Source: Rhodobium gokarnense
Lineage (GTDB): Bacteria > Pseudomonadota > Alphaproteobacteria > Rhizobiales > Rhodobiaceae
Length of the DNA stretch: 64,000 bases
NCBI RefSeq assembly: GCF_025961475.1
Contig: NZ_JAOQNS010000014.1
Span: forward strand, 1 to 64,000
Reading direction: 5' to 3'
The stretch's first letter is position 1; the number at the start of each line of letters is the position of its first letter. The position numbers and the translations under genes were made by a program. The notes under the pieces are model-generated. The model was not told where the DNA came from, did not search any database, and worked only from the letters and a program-made list of their open reading frames with translations. Shown piece after piece: positions 1 to 8,092 of this stretch.

Positions 1-67
1 CATGCGATCGTTTCACGGCTTCTACAGGAACAATTGAATTCCGCTTAGCAAGGCGTGCCATCCTTCC

Positions 68-1048
68 CTAAATTTCAAACTGAGACACTACCCCGCGTTC
101 GAATGCAGCATCTGTTGCCTGCTTGGCATCGGACTCAGTGACGACTGCCCGCTTTGGCCGGAGGTCTTCTGTCTCGTCCTGTTGCAGCGCGGCGCGGATT
201 GCACTGAGATCGACGTCTGCAAGGCAGGTCGGTTCCAGCCGCTGCTCACCCGCTTTCGGTGTTTTGGAGGTATCGAGCGTGCGGATCTGTGGAAATGACA
301 CCCGGTCCAAAATTGCGTGATCTGGAGACCAGACCCAGCCCTCGCCAACACTGAGACTGGCAAGGCTTTCGATAACCTCCCTTGCCCGGTCATTGTCCGC
401 GTTTCCATCCACCCACGCCTTGATCGCATCCCGGTCCTGCGGGCTCGTGACACCAAGGGCCACGAGCGTCGAGAGCTGGGTCAGCACGTCCTTGTTGATG
501 CGTGCCGGACGTTGGGTGATGGAAATCAGGCGGAACCCATAGGCCCGGCCGCGCCGGGCAATCCGGTCAACTTCGCCAAGAACTCGTGTCGAAGCATCCT
601 GCTTGCCGGGGGTCTGCGGCGCGAAGACGTCGGCTTCTTCCAAGACGATCCAAAGCGGATCTCGGTTCGTGATCCACAACTCCTCCAGAAGATCGCCGAC
701 CAAACGCTGCCAAGCAGCCTTGCGCATCTCGCCCATATCGATGACGGTCGGCATGTTGTTTTCGGCAATAATCCGCGCGAGCGGCGTGCCTATCGCTTCG
801 CTCAATGGCAAGTCCGCTTTTGGCCCGCCAATCACGGCAACCGGATACCCTTCTCCGGTGCCGTCGGCGGACGATCGCAACCCCCACCAAGTTGACAGCG
901 GATCCAGCACCAGGACGCGACGTTTGAGGTCGAGAAGTCGCTCAACTATCCCCTTGGCCGTGTACGTCTTTCCGCGCCCCTTCTTGCCGAGGATGGCAAT
1001 ATCTGCATCAAGAGCATCGTCCGGAATGGGGTGAGGCACTGCCGTCAT
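68..1048 (-). CDS. HerA/FtsK-like (DUF87-type) P-loop ATPase
   Basis: A 326-residue ATPase. The Walker A motif GKKGRGKT is at residues 21-28 and the Walker B segment LWIVLEEAD at about 132-140. A later segment, ISITQRPARINKDV, resembles the sensor region of HerA/DUF87 ATPases. Such proteins are DNA-pumping or DNA-processing motors. The role here is inferred to be in phage DNA processing, because the gene is the last visible one of the left early operon, downstream of recombination genes. Its start overlaps the stop of the upstream gene by four bases (ATGA), so translation is probably coupled. No partner NurA-type nuclease is visible. Confidence 0.8.
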   Translation of the reverse strand: MTAVPHPIPDDALDADIAILGKKGRGKTYTAKGIVERLLDLKRRVLVLDPLSTWWGLRSSADGTGEGYPVAVIGGPKADLPLSEAIGTPLARIIAENNMPTVIDMGEMRKAAWQRLVGDLLEELWITNRDPLWIVLEEADVFAPQTPGKQDASTRVLGEVDRIARRGRAYGFRLISITQRPARINKDVLTQLSTLVALGVTSPQDRDAIKAWVDGNADNDRAREVIESLASLSVGEGWVWSPDHAILDRVSFPQIRTLDTSKTPKAGEQRLEPTCLADVDLSAIRAALQQDETEDLRPKRAVVTESDAKQATDAAFERGVVSQFEI

Positions 1049-1398
1049 TCCGCGGCCTCCGGCAAATCGTCGAGCACAGCATCTACGATCATGTCTTCAA
1101 TCACCGCGTCGCAGATACGCCGTACGAGCTCGTTTACGGTGACATCACGCTTGGCAGCATGTGGCCTCAGGCCGTGCACGATATCGAGCGGCAGCGTGAA
1201 TTCCTGAGTGTTGAGGTTGTCGAATGGCCGCCGCATCCGCTTCTGGCCTTTTTGCCCGGAGTGGGCCAGCGAGGTGACCATCTTCACGCTTATGCCAATT
1301 CGCGCGCCGATCTCATCGTTGTCCAGCCCCGCTTCTTGCATGGCGAGGATAGCTGCGGTTTGGCTCGGATAGCCCAAGACGGGCTTTGGCTGTCCCAT
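1045..1398 (-). CDS. Small regulator with HTH and ribbon-helix-helix-like parts
   Basis: A 117-residue protein starting at ATG 1398; a longer upstream extension is arginine-rich shadow of the next gene. The N-terminal half (EIGARIGISVKMVTSLAHS) looks like a helix-turn-helix. The C-terminal half (FTLPLDIVHGLRPHAAKRD followed by VTVNELVRRICDAVIED) looks like a CopG/Arc strand-helix-helix. It sits directly downstream of a CtrA-like DNA-binding protein and is translationally coupled to the ATPase below it. The function is inferred to be transcriptional control; no exact family was recognised. Confidence 0.7.
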   Translation of the reverse strand: MGQPKPVLGYPSQTAAILAMQEAGLDNDEIGARIGISVKMVTSLAHSGQKGQKRMRRPFDNLNTQEFTLPLDIVHGLRPHAAKRDVTVNELVRRICDAVIEDMIVDAVLDDLPEAAE

Positions 1399-1402
1399 GT
1401 GA

Positions 1403-1798
1403 TCAGACCTCCGGATTCTCTGGTGAGTTCTGCTCGGCGGCACCTTTCTTGAACGTACGGCGCGTTTCCTCGGCCAAGGCATAGCCCTGGCCCCAGACCG
1501 TCCGGATCTCGACATCGAACAGTCTGAGTTTTTTGCGCAGTTTGCAGATGAACACGTCCACGATTTTAGGTTCCGCCTCGTCCTTGCCGACGTCGCGATA
1601 GAGTGCCGCCAAGATGGCGTCCTTGGTCGCCATGGAGCGGTTGACAAGAACCCCGAACACGCAGGCCTCTGCGCCGGTCAAACTCCATTCGATGGGCAAG
1701 GGTTTTGTCTCCATCAGAGCATCCTCGAGGACAGCAATCCGCGCCCGCAGCACTTCGTTTTCGTTTTCAACGACCTCAAGACGAGCGTTGGCGTCCAC
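1403..1798 (-). CDS. Receiver-less CtrA-like winged-helix DNA-binding protein
   Basis: A 131-residue protein. Residues 1-30 form a leucine-rich coiled coil (ENEVLRARIAVLEDAL). The rest is an OmpR-class winged helix with the near-exact CtrA recognition signature KIVDVFICKLRKKL and the wing sequence VWGQGYAL. CtrA is the master cell-cycle response regulator of alphaproteobacteria. This protein lacks the phospho-receiver domain, so it cannot be controlled by the CckA-ChpT relay. The coiled coil may supply dimerisation instead. The gene overlaps the upstream ParB-like gene by 23 bases. A role in redirecting CtrA-dependent host promoters, or in phage late control, is inference. Confidence 0.85.
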   Translation of the reverse strand: MDANARLEVVENENEVLRARIAVLEDALMETKPLPIEWSLTGAEACVFGVLVNRSMATKDAILAALYRDVGKDEAEPKIVDVFICKLRKKLRLFDVEIRTVWGQGYALAEETRRTFKKGAAEQNSPENPEV

Positions 1799-2645
1799 GG
1801 ATTTTCCTCGTGTTTCGGAACAGCACGGTTACCAGTGCGCGCCACAATGGGACGCGGTGCTCTTGAGCCAACAAGGCTGCCTGGCGCTCGGCATCGCGTC
1901 CGAGGCGGCGCAGAGTGGTCGCGATGTCTCCCGGATCGACTTGGCCGGCATATTCCGGCGCGAAGAGAAGCGTTTCGACGGCCTTGATCGCCGCCGTCTG
2001 GACCGGCGCCTGGCGCGCCTCGACCAGGACGTCTAGAACCTTGCGCGCGCCGACGACGTAGCGACGGCGGATCAGTTGTTCCAGGGTCGCGACGGCAACG
2101 GTGTCGCCTTCCTTGTAGCGTCCGTTCGCCGGCGGGTATTTCAGAACGCGCACCCCCGCGCGCTCGCAAACCTGGCTGATCGTCAGGGCGTCCTCATCCC
2201 CGGCCTTGAGCCGGGCGTAGAAAAGCTGCATCGGCGTGATGGCGATGCGGTCGCGGTTGTGCTTGACGAAGGCTGTTGCGCGGTCCTCAACGGCGCCGCC
2301 ATCGACCAAAAGCACGGGGATGGTTTTAATCTCCGGGTGCGACGCAGCGGCAATCGCCGTGTGCTGGCCATCGATGACGTGCAGGTCGCCGTCGACCTCG
2401 ACGACAACCGGAGGCTTGAATGCGCGCCAGTCCCAGGCCGACAGGATCTTGCGGATCAGCCTCACCGAGCGCTCACCGAGATTGCGCTGGTAGCTCTCGT
2501 CGACGAGCAGCGCAAGCGGGTCGGCGTCACGCAGGACAGGAGCAGTCTCGCTCACCATCCCCGGCGAGATGTCGGGAAACTGCATGGCCGCAATGCGTCG
2601 CATCTCCGCCTTTGCGGCTGTCCAGTCGTTTTTCGAGAAGGCCAT
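1776..2645 (-). CDS. ParB/Srx-fold domain protein
   Basis: A 289-residue protein with a ParB N-terminal-like core: the segment VVVEVDGDLHVIDGQHTAIA carries the GQH pocket typical of the ParB/sulfiredoxin fold, which binds nucleotide. A C-terminal helical region follows (LEQLIRRRYVVGARKVLDVL). No ParA partner is present, so plasmid-type partition is not indicated. Phage relatives of this fold include DNA-binding regulators and nucleases. It lies between a XRE regulator and the CtrA-like gene in the left early operon. Confidence 0.75.
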   Translation of the reverse strand: MAFSKNDWTAAKAEMRRIAAMQFPDISPGMVSETAPVLRDADPLALLVDESYQRNLGERSVRLIRKILSAWDWRAFKPPVVVEVDGDLHVIDGQHTAIAAASHPEIKTIPVLLVDGGAVEDRATAFVKHNRDRIAITPMQLFYARLKAGDEDALTISQVCERAGVRVLKYPPANGRYKEGDTVAVATLEQLIRRRYVVGARKVLDVLVEARQAPVQTAAIKAVETLLFAPEYAGQVDPGDIATTLRRLGRDAERQAALLAQEHRVPLWRALVTVLFRNTRKIRGRQRSS

Positions 2646-2656
2646 CAGCCGTCTCC

Positions 2657-3082
2657 CTACGCCGCGGCGGTGGCCGGTGTGCCGTTGTCGGCAATCAGTG
2701 TCCTGGCTTCCATAATCGCCTGCGCAACGCGCTCGAGGCCTTCGCGCTCCGGGATGGTCATGGCGTCATAGGCGGCGAGAAGCTGACGGCCACCGGACCG
2801 GTCGATGATGGAGGTCAGGATCAACGACAGGAGAGGCGTATCAAGACCGATACCCTCGACGCCGTCGAAGAGTGTGGCGATATCGGTGTCGAGGGCGCGG
2901 GCAATCGACACCAGTTTGGAGGAGCTCACCCTGTTGGTGCCCTTTTCGTATTTTTGCACCTGCTGAAAGCTGACCCCGAGGTGTTCTCCGAGCTTCTCCT
3001 GGCTCATGCCCTTGACGTTGCGGATCTTGCGGATGTTGTGGCCGACCTGGACGTCGATCGCGTTGGGCTGCTTCGTGGTCAT
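2657..3082 (-). CDS. XRE-family transcriptional regulator
   Basis: A 141-residue protein starting at ATG 3082, with a four-base overlap with the upstream gene stop. Residues about 12-66 form a canonical Cro/CI helix-turn-helix (SQEKLGEHLGVSFQQVQKYE). This form, with the continuation KGTNRVSSSKLVSIARAL, is very common in alphaproteobacterial chromosomes and phages. The C-terminal tail is helical with no recognised sensor. It is a second HTH regulator, separate from the main repressor at 10.6-11.3 kb. Confidence 0.85.
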   Translation of the reverse strand: MTTKQPNAIDVQVGHNIRKIRNVKGMSQEKLGEHLGVSFQQVQKYEKGTNRVSSSKLVSIARALDTDIATLFDGVEGIGLDTPLLSLILTSIIDRSGGRQLLAAYDAMTIPEREGLERVAQAIMEARTLIADNGTPATAAA

Positions 3083-3522
3083 TGACGTTCTCCTTGCTTC
3101 AGTTTTCTTGCCTGTTCGCGGGCTTCGGAAAGGATCTGTTCGGCGGTTTCGTCGTCGCCGCTGGCGGTCCAGAGAGCGACCGCGACGGCGACGGGATCGA
3201 TGCCCTTTGCAGCCCACCAACGGCGCTCGTTCGCGGCGTGCTGCGCGCCGTCACCAAAGACGTGCTGTTCCGCGCAAAGGGGCACCGTCCATTTGTCGTC
3301 CGCCTTCTCGCCCATGCCGGTGGCGCGCTTTCCGAACCGCGGGTCGCCGTAACGAATATGGGCGGCGTGGATATCGCCGAACTTGCCAGTCACGAGGCAC
3401 GGAAGCGTCCGGATCCAGCGAAGATGCTGGGCCGCTGTTCGGCGTGGCCGCTTCGTGCGCCCCTTTCCGTCCCTGCTGAAGGCCGTGTCCGGACGGGCAA
3501 AGCGATATGCGCCCATCCCCAT
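3079..3522 (-). CDS. DUF968/HNH-like phage recombination-region protein
   Basis: A 147-residue protein. It contains CLVTGKFGDIHAAHIRYGD and later WTVPLCAEQH, a cysteine/histidine pattern resembling the small HNH-type nucleases (DUF968, YbcO/NinG group) found in phage recombination operons. The C-terminal part is a helical tail rich in charged residues. It is flanked by the RecE-like nuclease genes and overlaps its neighbours by 1 and 4 bases, consistent with one polycistronic message. Catalysis is inferred from motif spacing only. Confidence 0.6.
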   Translation of the reverse strand: MGMGAYRFARPDTAFSRDGKGRTKRPRRTAAQHLRWIRTLPCLVTGKFGDIHAAHIRYGDPRFGKRATGMGEKADDKWTVPLCAEQHVFGDGAQHAANERRWWAAKGIDPVAVAVALWTASGDDETAEQILSEAREQARKLKQGERQ

Positions 3523-4856
3523 CAGCCTCCGCTGGATTTCTTCAGAGCCAGATTGGCCGAATTGACGAGCTCGCGGATCTTCGCCTGGGTTTCCTCCGCA
3601 CTGGTCTTTCCCGCGATGGAGTCGCGGTGCGCGTTGACAATGTCGGTGAAAACACTCCGGTCCAGTCCGCTGTCGTTGAGGGTCTGGTTCACCTCCTCTG
3701 CGAACGCCTCCTCATAGACCACCTCGATTTGTTCGGCGGACTCGCAATCCCAGAGGGCCTTGTTGATCCGCTCCGGAAGCGAAAGCACGACTCCGCCCTC
3801 TTCATGAGGGGGGGGGGAGGCATTGTCCGATGACGCAGGACCTTCACCGGACAATGCCTCAGCAGCGACGGAAGATTCCTGGTCGCCGCTGTCGGTCGAC
3901 TGAAGGGCCTTCTCCTCGGTCGACACATGGTCCGCCGCATCGGCGGGTGCCTTCTTCGAATTTCCTGTTGATGCCTCGCTCATCGAGGCATCAACCGTGC
4001 CTTTCGCCGCGGAAAAGCCTTCCCGGTCCTTTTTCTTTGCCGCAACACGTTCTTTCAGTCGCTCGGCCGCGGCCTTGTCCTCTGCCGTGTTGGCCTGCCG
4101 CGCGAACATCTCCTCCACGGTGGCTTCGCCGTTCTTGATGGCGGAGAACATGCCGCGAAGGGTGACGATGTGATCGATGGTGACGTCCTCGTTCCCATCC
4201 ACACCCAGCGCGGCGAAGATTTCGTCGGGCGTCACGCCATAGACGGCAAAGGCCTGAATGGCCTTTTCCCGGTTTTCCGATAGCGTGGTGACATCGCCGG
4301 CAATGACACTCTGCACGGACTCATAGGCGCGACGCCAAAGCGCCTTCGGGATACCGCTCAACGTCGCGTTCCGAAGCGCGATCGCGCACGCGGCATTGCC
4401 GGTGACGACGATCATGTCGTCGTTGTAGGTGCGCCCGTCCTTGCCGGAAATCCGGCGCCGGACACGGACGCTTGTTGCCGAGTTGGTTTCCAGGTCATGG
4501 AAGATGCCCTCGGCTTCGACGTATTTCTCGGCGCGGTCGACGTGAACGACCCGGGCCGCCGACCGGCAATTGCCATAGGCCTGACGCAGGATCTCGGCGA
4601 AGCGGACGGATGGACCCTTGATCGGCTTGCCGCCGCGCGGAAGGGCGTACATGCATTCGGCTGCCGTATCTTCGTCCAGCGTTGCCAGATTCATGATCTG
4701 GGAGGCGACACGCTTCAGCGTGCGCGGATAGGCGTGCGCTGAAGCGATCTGCTGATCGATCTCCGCCCGGGTCAGACCGACCGCCAGGCTTTTCGAAACA
4801 TCGAACCCGCTCTCGACGATCTCGCCCGTATCGTTGTCGACAATGTCCATGCTCAT
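3522..4856 (-). CDS. Conserved phage protein paired with RecE-like nuclease; candidate annealing partner
   Basis: A 444-residue protein starting at ATG 4856, within an ATGA overlap with the nuclease gene stop. The N-terminal 220 residues hold the conserved block GGKPIKGPSVRFAEILRQAY and a stretch ending NDDMIVVTGNAACAIALRN, a family that recurs beside RecE-like exonucleases in phages. That position suggests a single-strand annealing or recombination cofactor, but no RecT or Erf motif was identified. The middle is low-complexity and acidic. A run of ten G (plus strand 3808-3817) falls in this linker, so a one-base slip would remove the C-terminal domain. Confidence 0.65.
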   Translation of the reverse strand: MSMDIVDNDTGEIVESGFDVSKSLAVGLTRAEIDQQIASAHAYPRTLKRVASQIMNLATLDEDTAAECMYALPRGGKPIKGPSVRFAEILRQAYGNCRSAARVVHVDRAEKYVEAEGIFHDLETNSATSVRVRRRISGKDGRTYNDDMIVVTGNAACAIALRNATLSGIPKALWRRAYESVQSVIAGDVTTLSENREKAIQAFAVYGVTPDEIFAALGVDGNEDVTIDHIVTLRGMFSAIKNGEATVEEMFARQANTAEDKAAAERLKERVAAKKKDREGFSAAKGTVDASMSEASTGNSKKAPADAADHVSTEEKALQSTDSGDQESSVAAEALSGEGPASSDNASPPPHEEGGVVLSLPERINKALWDCESAEQIEVVYEEAFAEEVNQTLNDSGLDRSVFTDIVNAHRDSIAGKTSAEETQAKIRELVNSANLALKKSSGG

Positions 4857-5800
4857 TCCGCCGCTTCCTGTCCGTGGAAAATCGCTTCGTCGCGGGCCTT
4901 GGAGATTTCCGCTTCCATCTTGTCGGCGGCCCATTCCGGGAACCTGAACGTCTCGACGTCGTCATAGCCGTGCGGGCCCGGCCAACAGCCGGTATCCCAA
5001 GCCCGCTTGAATCGTTTCAGCGCCCAACGACAGCACTTGGCCGCGCGCATCTGGTCCTTCGGATCCAGCGTGAACACCCGAACGCAATAGGGCGCCGAGG
5101 ACTCGACGCAGACGAGCGTGAACGACGTTATCGGCCGACCGGTCATCACTTCGTGCCCCCAGCCGACCAGGGCACCCTGCATGTCGTAGCGGAACATCCG
5201 CATCGACCGGACAAAGTCCTCGGTCTGCACCGAATGGGTGACCTTGAGGTCGGTGTAGTCGTCGTCGCTCGGCCGAACATCGGGGCGGGAACGGAGCCAG
5301 ATGCCGGTCTCTTCGTCCTTCCAGAACGTCGACGTTTCGACGTCGCCGTCGAGCATGCCGGATTGCACCGCCGGATGGTTGGCGAGGGCATCGCGGATGC
5401 GCAGGATCTTCTCGCGCTGTGTCGGCGTCAGCACCGTCAGGCCGGAGTCCTTCATCATCTCCAGCCATTCCTTGCAGGCCGTGCGATTGCCGTTCCAGGC
5501 AGCGCCATCAACCCTTTCGGGGCGGAGGACGAAGCGCTTCGAGAACTCCTGCTCTCCCAGAAGCAGGTGGTGAGCCGCCCGGCCCAAGATCACCGCGTCG
5601 CTTTCGTCCTTCTGATCCTCGCGCCTGGGGTTGTAGGGGCTGTCGCACCAGTAGTGCGCCTCGCTCTTGGTCCAAATGGTTCTCAGCCCAGACGACGAAA
5701 TGCAGGGCTCGGGGCCGGTCGGCTTACCGTGGTAGAAATCCAGCGGCATGCCGGTATAGGTGCCGGGCTCGGTGATGGGGTGGCCATTCCAGGGGATCAT
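4853..5800 (-). CDS. RecE-like PD-(D/E)XK exonuclease
   Basis: A 315-residue nuclease of the exonuclease VIII/RecE-like family. Visible motifs are GRAAHHLLLG (residues 73-82), the acidic residue of RPD at about 172-174, and the catalytic D-L-K at 184-186 followed by VTHS. These proteins resect linear double-stranded DNA 5' to 3' to give single strands for annealing. The gene heads the recombination pair with the gene immediately downstream. The start at 5800 is ATG. Confidence 0.88.
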   Translation of the reverse strand: MIPWNGHPITEPGTYTGMPLDFYHGKPTGPEPCISSSGLRTIWTKSEAHYWCDSPYNPRREDQKDESDAVILGRAAHHLLLGEQEFSKRFVLRPERVDGAAWNGNRTACKEWLEMMKDSGLTVLTPTQREKILRIRDALANHPAVQSGMLDGDVETSTFWKDEETGIWLRSRPDVRPSDDDYTDLKVTHSVQTEDFVRSMRMFRYDMQGALVGWGHEVMTGRPITSFTLVCVESSAPYCVRVFTLDPKDQMRAAKCCRWALKRFKRAWDTGCWPGPHGYDDVETFRFPEWAADKMEAEISKARDEAIFHGQEAAE

Positions 5801-5849
5801 GATTGCATCCTCAAATCTCAGTCGCTCAGCGGCGGACCGCCGTTGTGTC

Positions 5850-5999
5850 CTATGCCGACCGGTCTTGCCTCGCGTTCATCGCGGTAGACCGTTGCCCCCC
5901 CCCCGGGGGGGGGCGTGCCGGCTGCTTTTGCTGGCTATCCTCAGGCTCGCCGGCAAGCATCGCGCGCCAGGCGGCGTAGGGATCGATTATCGTGGTCAT
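5850..5999 (-). CDS. Small phage protein, 49 residues
   Basis: A short ORF starting MTTIIDPYAAWRAMLAGEPE; the upstream gene ends in a four-base overlap with this start. The coding sequence crosses a C10-G9 tract (plus strand 5895-5913), which encodes Pro-Pro-Pro-Gly-Gly-Gly, so the C-terminal 20 residues depend on exact tract length. No known family was recognised. Confidence 0.55.
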   Translation of the reverse strand: MTTIIDPYAAWRAMLAGEPEDSQQKQPARPPPGGGQRSTAMNARQDRSA

Positions 6000-6319
6000 G
6001 ATTTTTCTCCTCGCGCCTTTGCGAGCGCGGCATGGGCACTTTTCATCGCTGCGAGCAACGGATGGGAATCTGCCGGAACGGTCATTCCGTTTACAGGCCC
6101 CGGCCGGGACCACTCGCCGATGGCTGCCGCGCATGCTTCCAGCGCCTCGTAGAGGTCCGGAAGAGCCGAAACTGCTTGCCTGTTGAAAGCCGCATCAGGC
6201 CCAAAGAAATCTGCACAAATCGCATGAGAACCATTTGGGTCGGCGTGGGATTGAAAATCCGGATGGATGCCGTCCTGATAAACGCGCCACGGCCCCGGCG
6301 TGAATTGCGGCTTGCTCAT
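5996..6319 (-). CDS. Small phage protein of the TPGPWRV type
   Basis: A 107-residue protein starting at ATG 6319, which shares one base with the stop of the upstream membrane-protein gene (TGATG). An alternative GTG lies one codon earlier. The motif TPGPWRV near the N-terminus and the helical tail recur in small early phage proteins of unknown function. There is no catalytic motif or membrane segment. Confidence 0.65.
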   Translation of the reverse strand: MSKPQFTPGPWRVYQDGIHPDFQSHADPNGSHAICADFFGPDAAFNRQAVSALPDLYEALEACAAAIGEWSRPGPVNGMTVPADSHPLLAAMKSAHAALAKARGEKS

Positions 6320-6474
6320 CACATCGCTCCCAAGGCTTTGATCTCGTCATCGAAAAGAAGGATCACCGCGACCGCCGCCAGCAGCCAAGCGACGAACACC
6401 ACACGGCTTTCCGTCGCTTTGACAAGGAACGCGGCGAGAAGGGCGCCACCAGCTACTGCTCCGAAGAAGGCCAT
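6319..6474 (-). CDS. Small membrane protein, 51 residues
   Basis: This ORF starts MAFFGAVAGGALLAAFLVKA. It has two hydrophobic stretches (residues about 2-18 and 25-40) separated by a short charged turn, and a charged C-terminus. It fits exactly between the coiled-coil gene upstream and the next gene, sharing the TGATG junction. It is probably an inner-membrane protein of unknown role. Its hydrophobic reading frame and tight spacing support it as a real gene. Confidence 0.6.
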   Translation of the reverse strand: MAFFGAVAGGALLAAFLVKATESRVVFVAWLLAAVAVILLFDDEIKALGAM

Positions 6475-6479
6475 GGCAG

Positions 6480-7490
6480 CTAGAACCGAATGGAGACGTT
6501 GGGCACGACGCCGTCGGCGATCGCTTCGACGACGGCCTTGGCATGCTTCTTCGGCAGAACCTTGATCGCAGCGCAGATGGCCGTTACCGCTTCGTCGATC
6601 ACGCGGGTGCGGTTTTCGATGTCGGCGGCCCGGCGCCGCTCCTCTTCCTCGCGCTGCCGCTTTTCCTCGGCCTGGCGACGCTCTTCCGCCTGCTGGGCTT
6701 CGATGACACGCTGCTTCTCGGCCTCGGCGGCGCGAATCCGTTCCTCGGCCGCCTGTTCTGCCTCTTCGCGGGCTCGTGCGGCAGTCAAGGCTTCGATCCG
6801 CTGGCGCTCCTCCTCAGCGCGCCGGGCCTCGGCCTCTTCACGGCGCTTGCGCTCTTCCTCGGCCCTGCGGGCGCGTTCCTCGGCGATGCGCCTTTCCTCT
6901 TCAGCTCTGAGTCGCTCGAGCTCTGCTTTCTCTGCCTCGGCAATCCTGGCGCGCTCGACGGCGACCTCAAGGGAGCCGATCGCATCCTTCAGTTTCGCCG
7001 CAGCGGCGGCTTCGAATTCCTGGAACACATCCGGATCGACATGGAACGCCTTCAGATCGGCGAGCCTGCTGCCCATCGTCTCGGCCGTGTCGTTGAAGTC
7101 CGTGCGGCCAGCGCCCTCGATCCAGGCGATCTTTTCCTTGACGATTTCCGCCCGCTTTTCTTCGGCCGCCTCCCAATCATCGAGGGGCTTGCGAACTTCG
7201 GCCTTCAGCGCATCCAGGCGACCGCGGATTTCCTTCCTGGTGCCATCGATTTCCTTGATCTTCTTTCGCACGTCGTCCGTCAGCGCCTTGCCGGCGTTGT
7301 CGATCGCGGTCTTGGTTTGGGCGATCCTATAGGCCGTCGAAGCGATGGCCTTCCGGCCCTTCACGGTTTCGAGATCGACGGGCGCCGCCAACACCTCTTT
7401 GCGGATGTTCTTGAAGAATTCTTCGAACTTCTTGCCGTCGACGAGAACGGAAACGGGATTTTCTCCGACGTATTCAATGACATTGCTCAT
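6480..7490 (-). CDS. Long coiled-coil phage protein
   Basis: A 336-residue protein starting at ATG 7490, with a four-base overlap with the upstream gene. The N-terminal 160 residues are a conserved helical domain (SNVIEYVGENPVSVLVDGKK onward). Residues about 160-290 are an almost uninterrupted, Glu/Arg/Ala-rich coiled coil (repeats of EERRRAEEER type). A short C-terminal cap ends VPNVSIRF. Proteins of this shape occur in phage recombination operons near annealing proteins. No enzymatic motif is present. The long open frame on the opposite strand is a shadow of the low-complexity coil. Confidence 0.75.
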   Translation of the reverse strand: MSNVIEYVGENPVSVLVDGKKFEEFFKNIRKEVLAAPVDLETVKGRKAIASTAYRIAQTKTAIDNAGKALTDDVRKKIKEIDGTRKEIRGRLDALKAEVRKPLDDWEAAEEKRAEIVKEKIAWIEGAGRTDFNDTAETMGSRLADLKAFHVDPDVFQEFEAAAAAKLKDAIGSLEVAVERARIAEAEKAELERLRAEEERRIAEERARRAEEERKRREEAEARRAEEERQRIEALTAARAREEAEQAAEERIRAAEAEKQRVIEAQQAEERRQAEEKRQREEEERRRAADIENRTRVIDEAVTAICAAIKVLPKKHAKAVVEAIADGVVPNVSIRF

Positions 7491-7651
7491 ATTTCCACCC
7501 CTAAGGCCTCTGCGGCCGCGACCGCCTCGCGAATAAAGTCGTCCCTGATCTTCGGCTTTAGCCGCGCCCACCTTCGCTCGGCGCGAGCCGGATCGTTCTC
7601 CCGCGCCCATGTTCGCCAGATGGCGAAGGCTGCGGACTCAATGCGGGTCAT
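7487..7651 (-). CDS. Small phage protein, 54 residues
   Basis: Starts MTRIESAAFAIWRTWARE at ATG 7651; its stop overlaps the next start as ATGA. It is helical, Arg/Ala-rich and without membrane segments. It is supported by translational coupling and by the sense-strand amino-acid pattern. No family was recognised. Confidence 0.55.
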   Translation of the reverse strand: MTRIESAAFAIWRTWARENDPARAERRWARLKPKIRDDFIREAVAAAEALGVEI

Positions 7652-7716
7652 GGCCTGCCTTCGTTTGCTGGATGCTGAAGGCCTTCGGCATCCAGCCAAA
7701 GGCCTCCGATAATCAT

Positions 7717-8088
7717 CTAATCAGCGACCCGGCGGGCTTGCTCAGTGAACGGGTTGTATTCCTGGTTGTTCGTAATGAGGTAGGCGCCGGGCTCTACCAC
7801 CTGTTCCTCATGGGGATCTCCAGCCGACTGTTTCAGCACCGCCGGTTTGCCGAGAATGGCGTAAAGCATCTTCATACCGGCATCCTGGAACTCCATCACA
7901 GTCGCGCCGCCGGCTTCCAGGACGTGGTGATGACCGCTTTCCGAATGGCCAACGATGAATCCATCTGGACCGGGCCCGACGAGTGCGAACCCGTCCGTGT
8001 CGACGGTCCCTTCGTCGATCCGGATGAAATTGACCTCGCCATGGGCGTTGGTCAGGCGGCAAGCGGTAACGTTGTCGAAAGCAGACAT
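7717..8088 (-). CDS. Hypothetical phage protein, 123 residues
   Basis: Starts MSAFDNVTACRLTNAHGEVN at ATG 8088, directly downstream of the DUF6745 repeat-protein gene (4-base gap). It is predicted to be a compact beta-rich protein with a glycine-rich middle (LVGPGPDGFIVGHSESG). The C-terminus ends near NNQEYNPFTEQARRVAD. It may work with the repeat protein, based only on adjacency. Confidence 0.6.
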   Translation of the reverse strand: MSAFDNVTACRLTNAHGEVNFIRIDEGTVDTDGFALVGPGPDGFIVGHSESGHHHVLEAGGATVMEFQDAGMKMLYAILGKPAVLKQSAGDPHEEQVVEPGAYLITNNQEYNPFTEQARRVAD

Positions 8089-8092
8089 CCGA

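Noticed and set aside
1-67. A start of a further minus-strand gene at the window edge (CAT at 1-3)
   Set aside because: Only three bases of the possible gene are visible and no convincing ribosome-binding site precedes it.
1776-2645. A ParABS partition system
   Set aside because: Only a ParB-fold protein is present; no ParA ATPase with a deviant Walker motif is beside it, and the HerA-like ATPase is a different family.
6490-7712. Long plus-strand frames opposite the coiled-coil gene
   Set aside because: Low-complexity Ser/Arg and Leu/Phe runs mirror the Glu/Arg/Ala coil codons; no independent domain.
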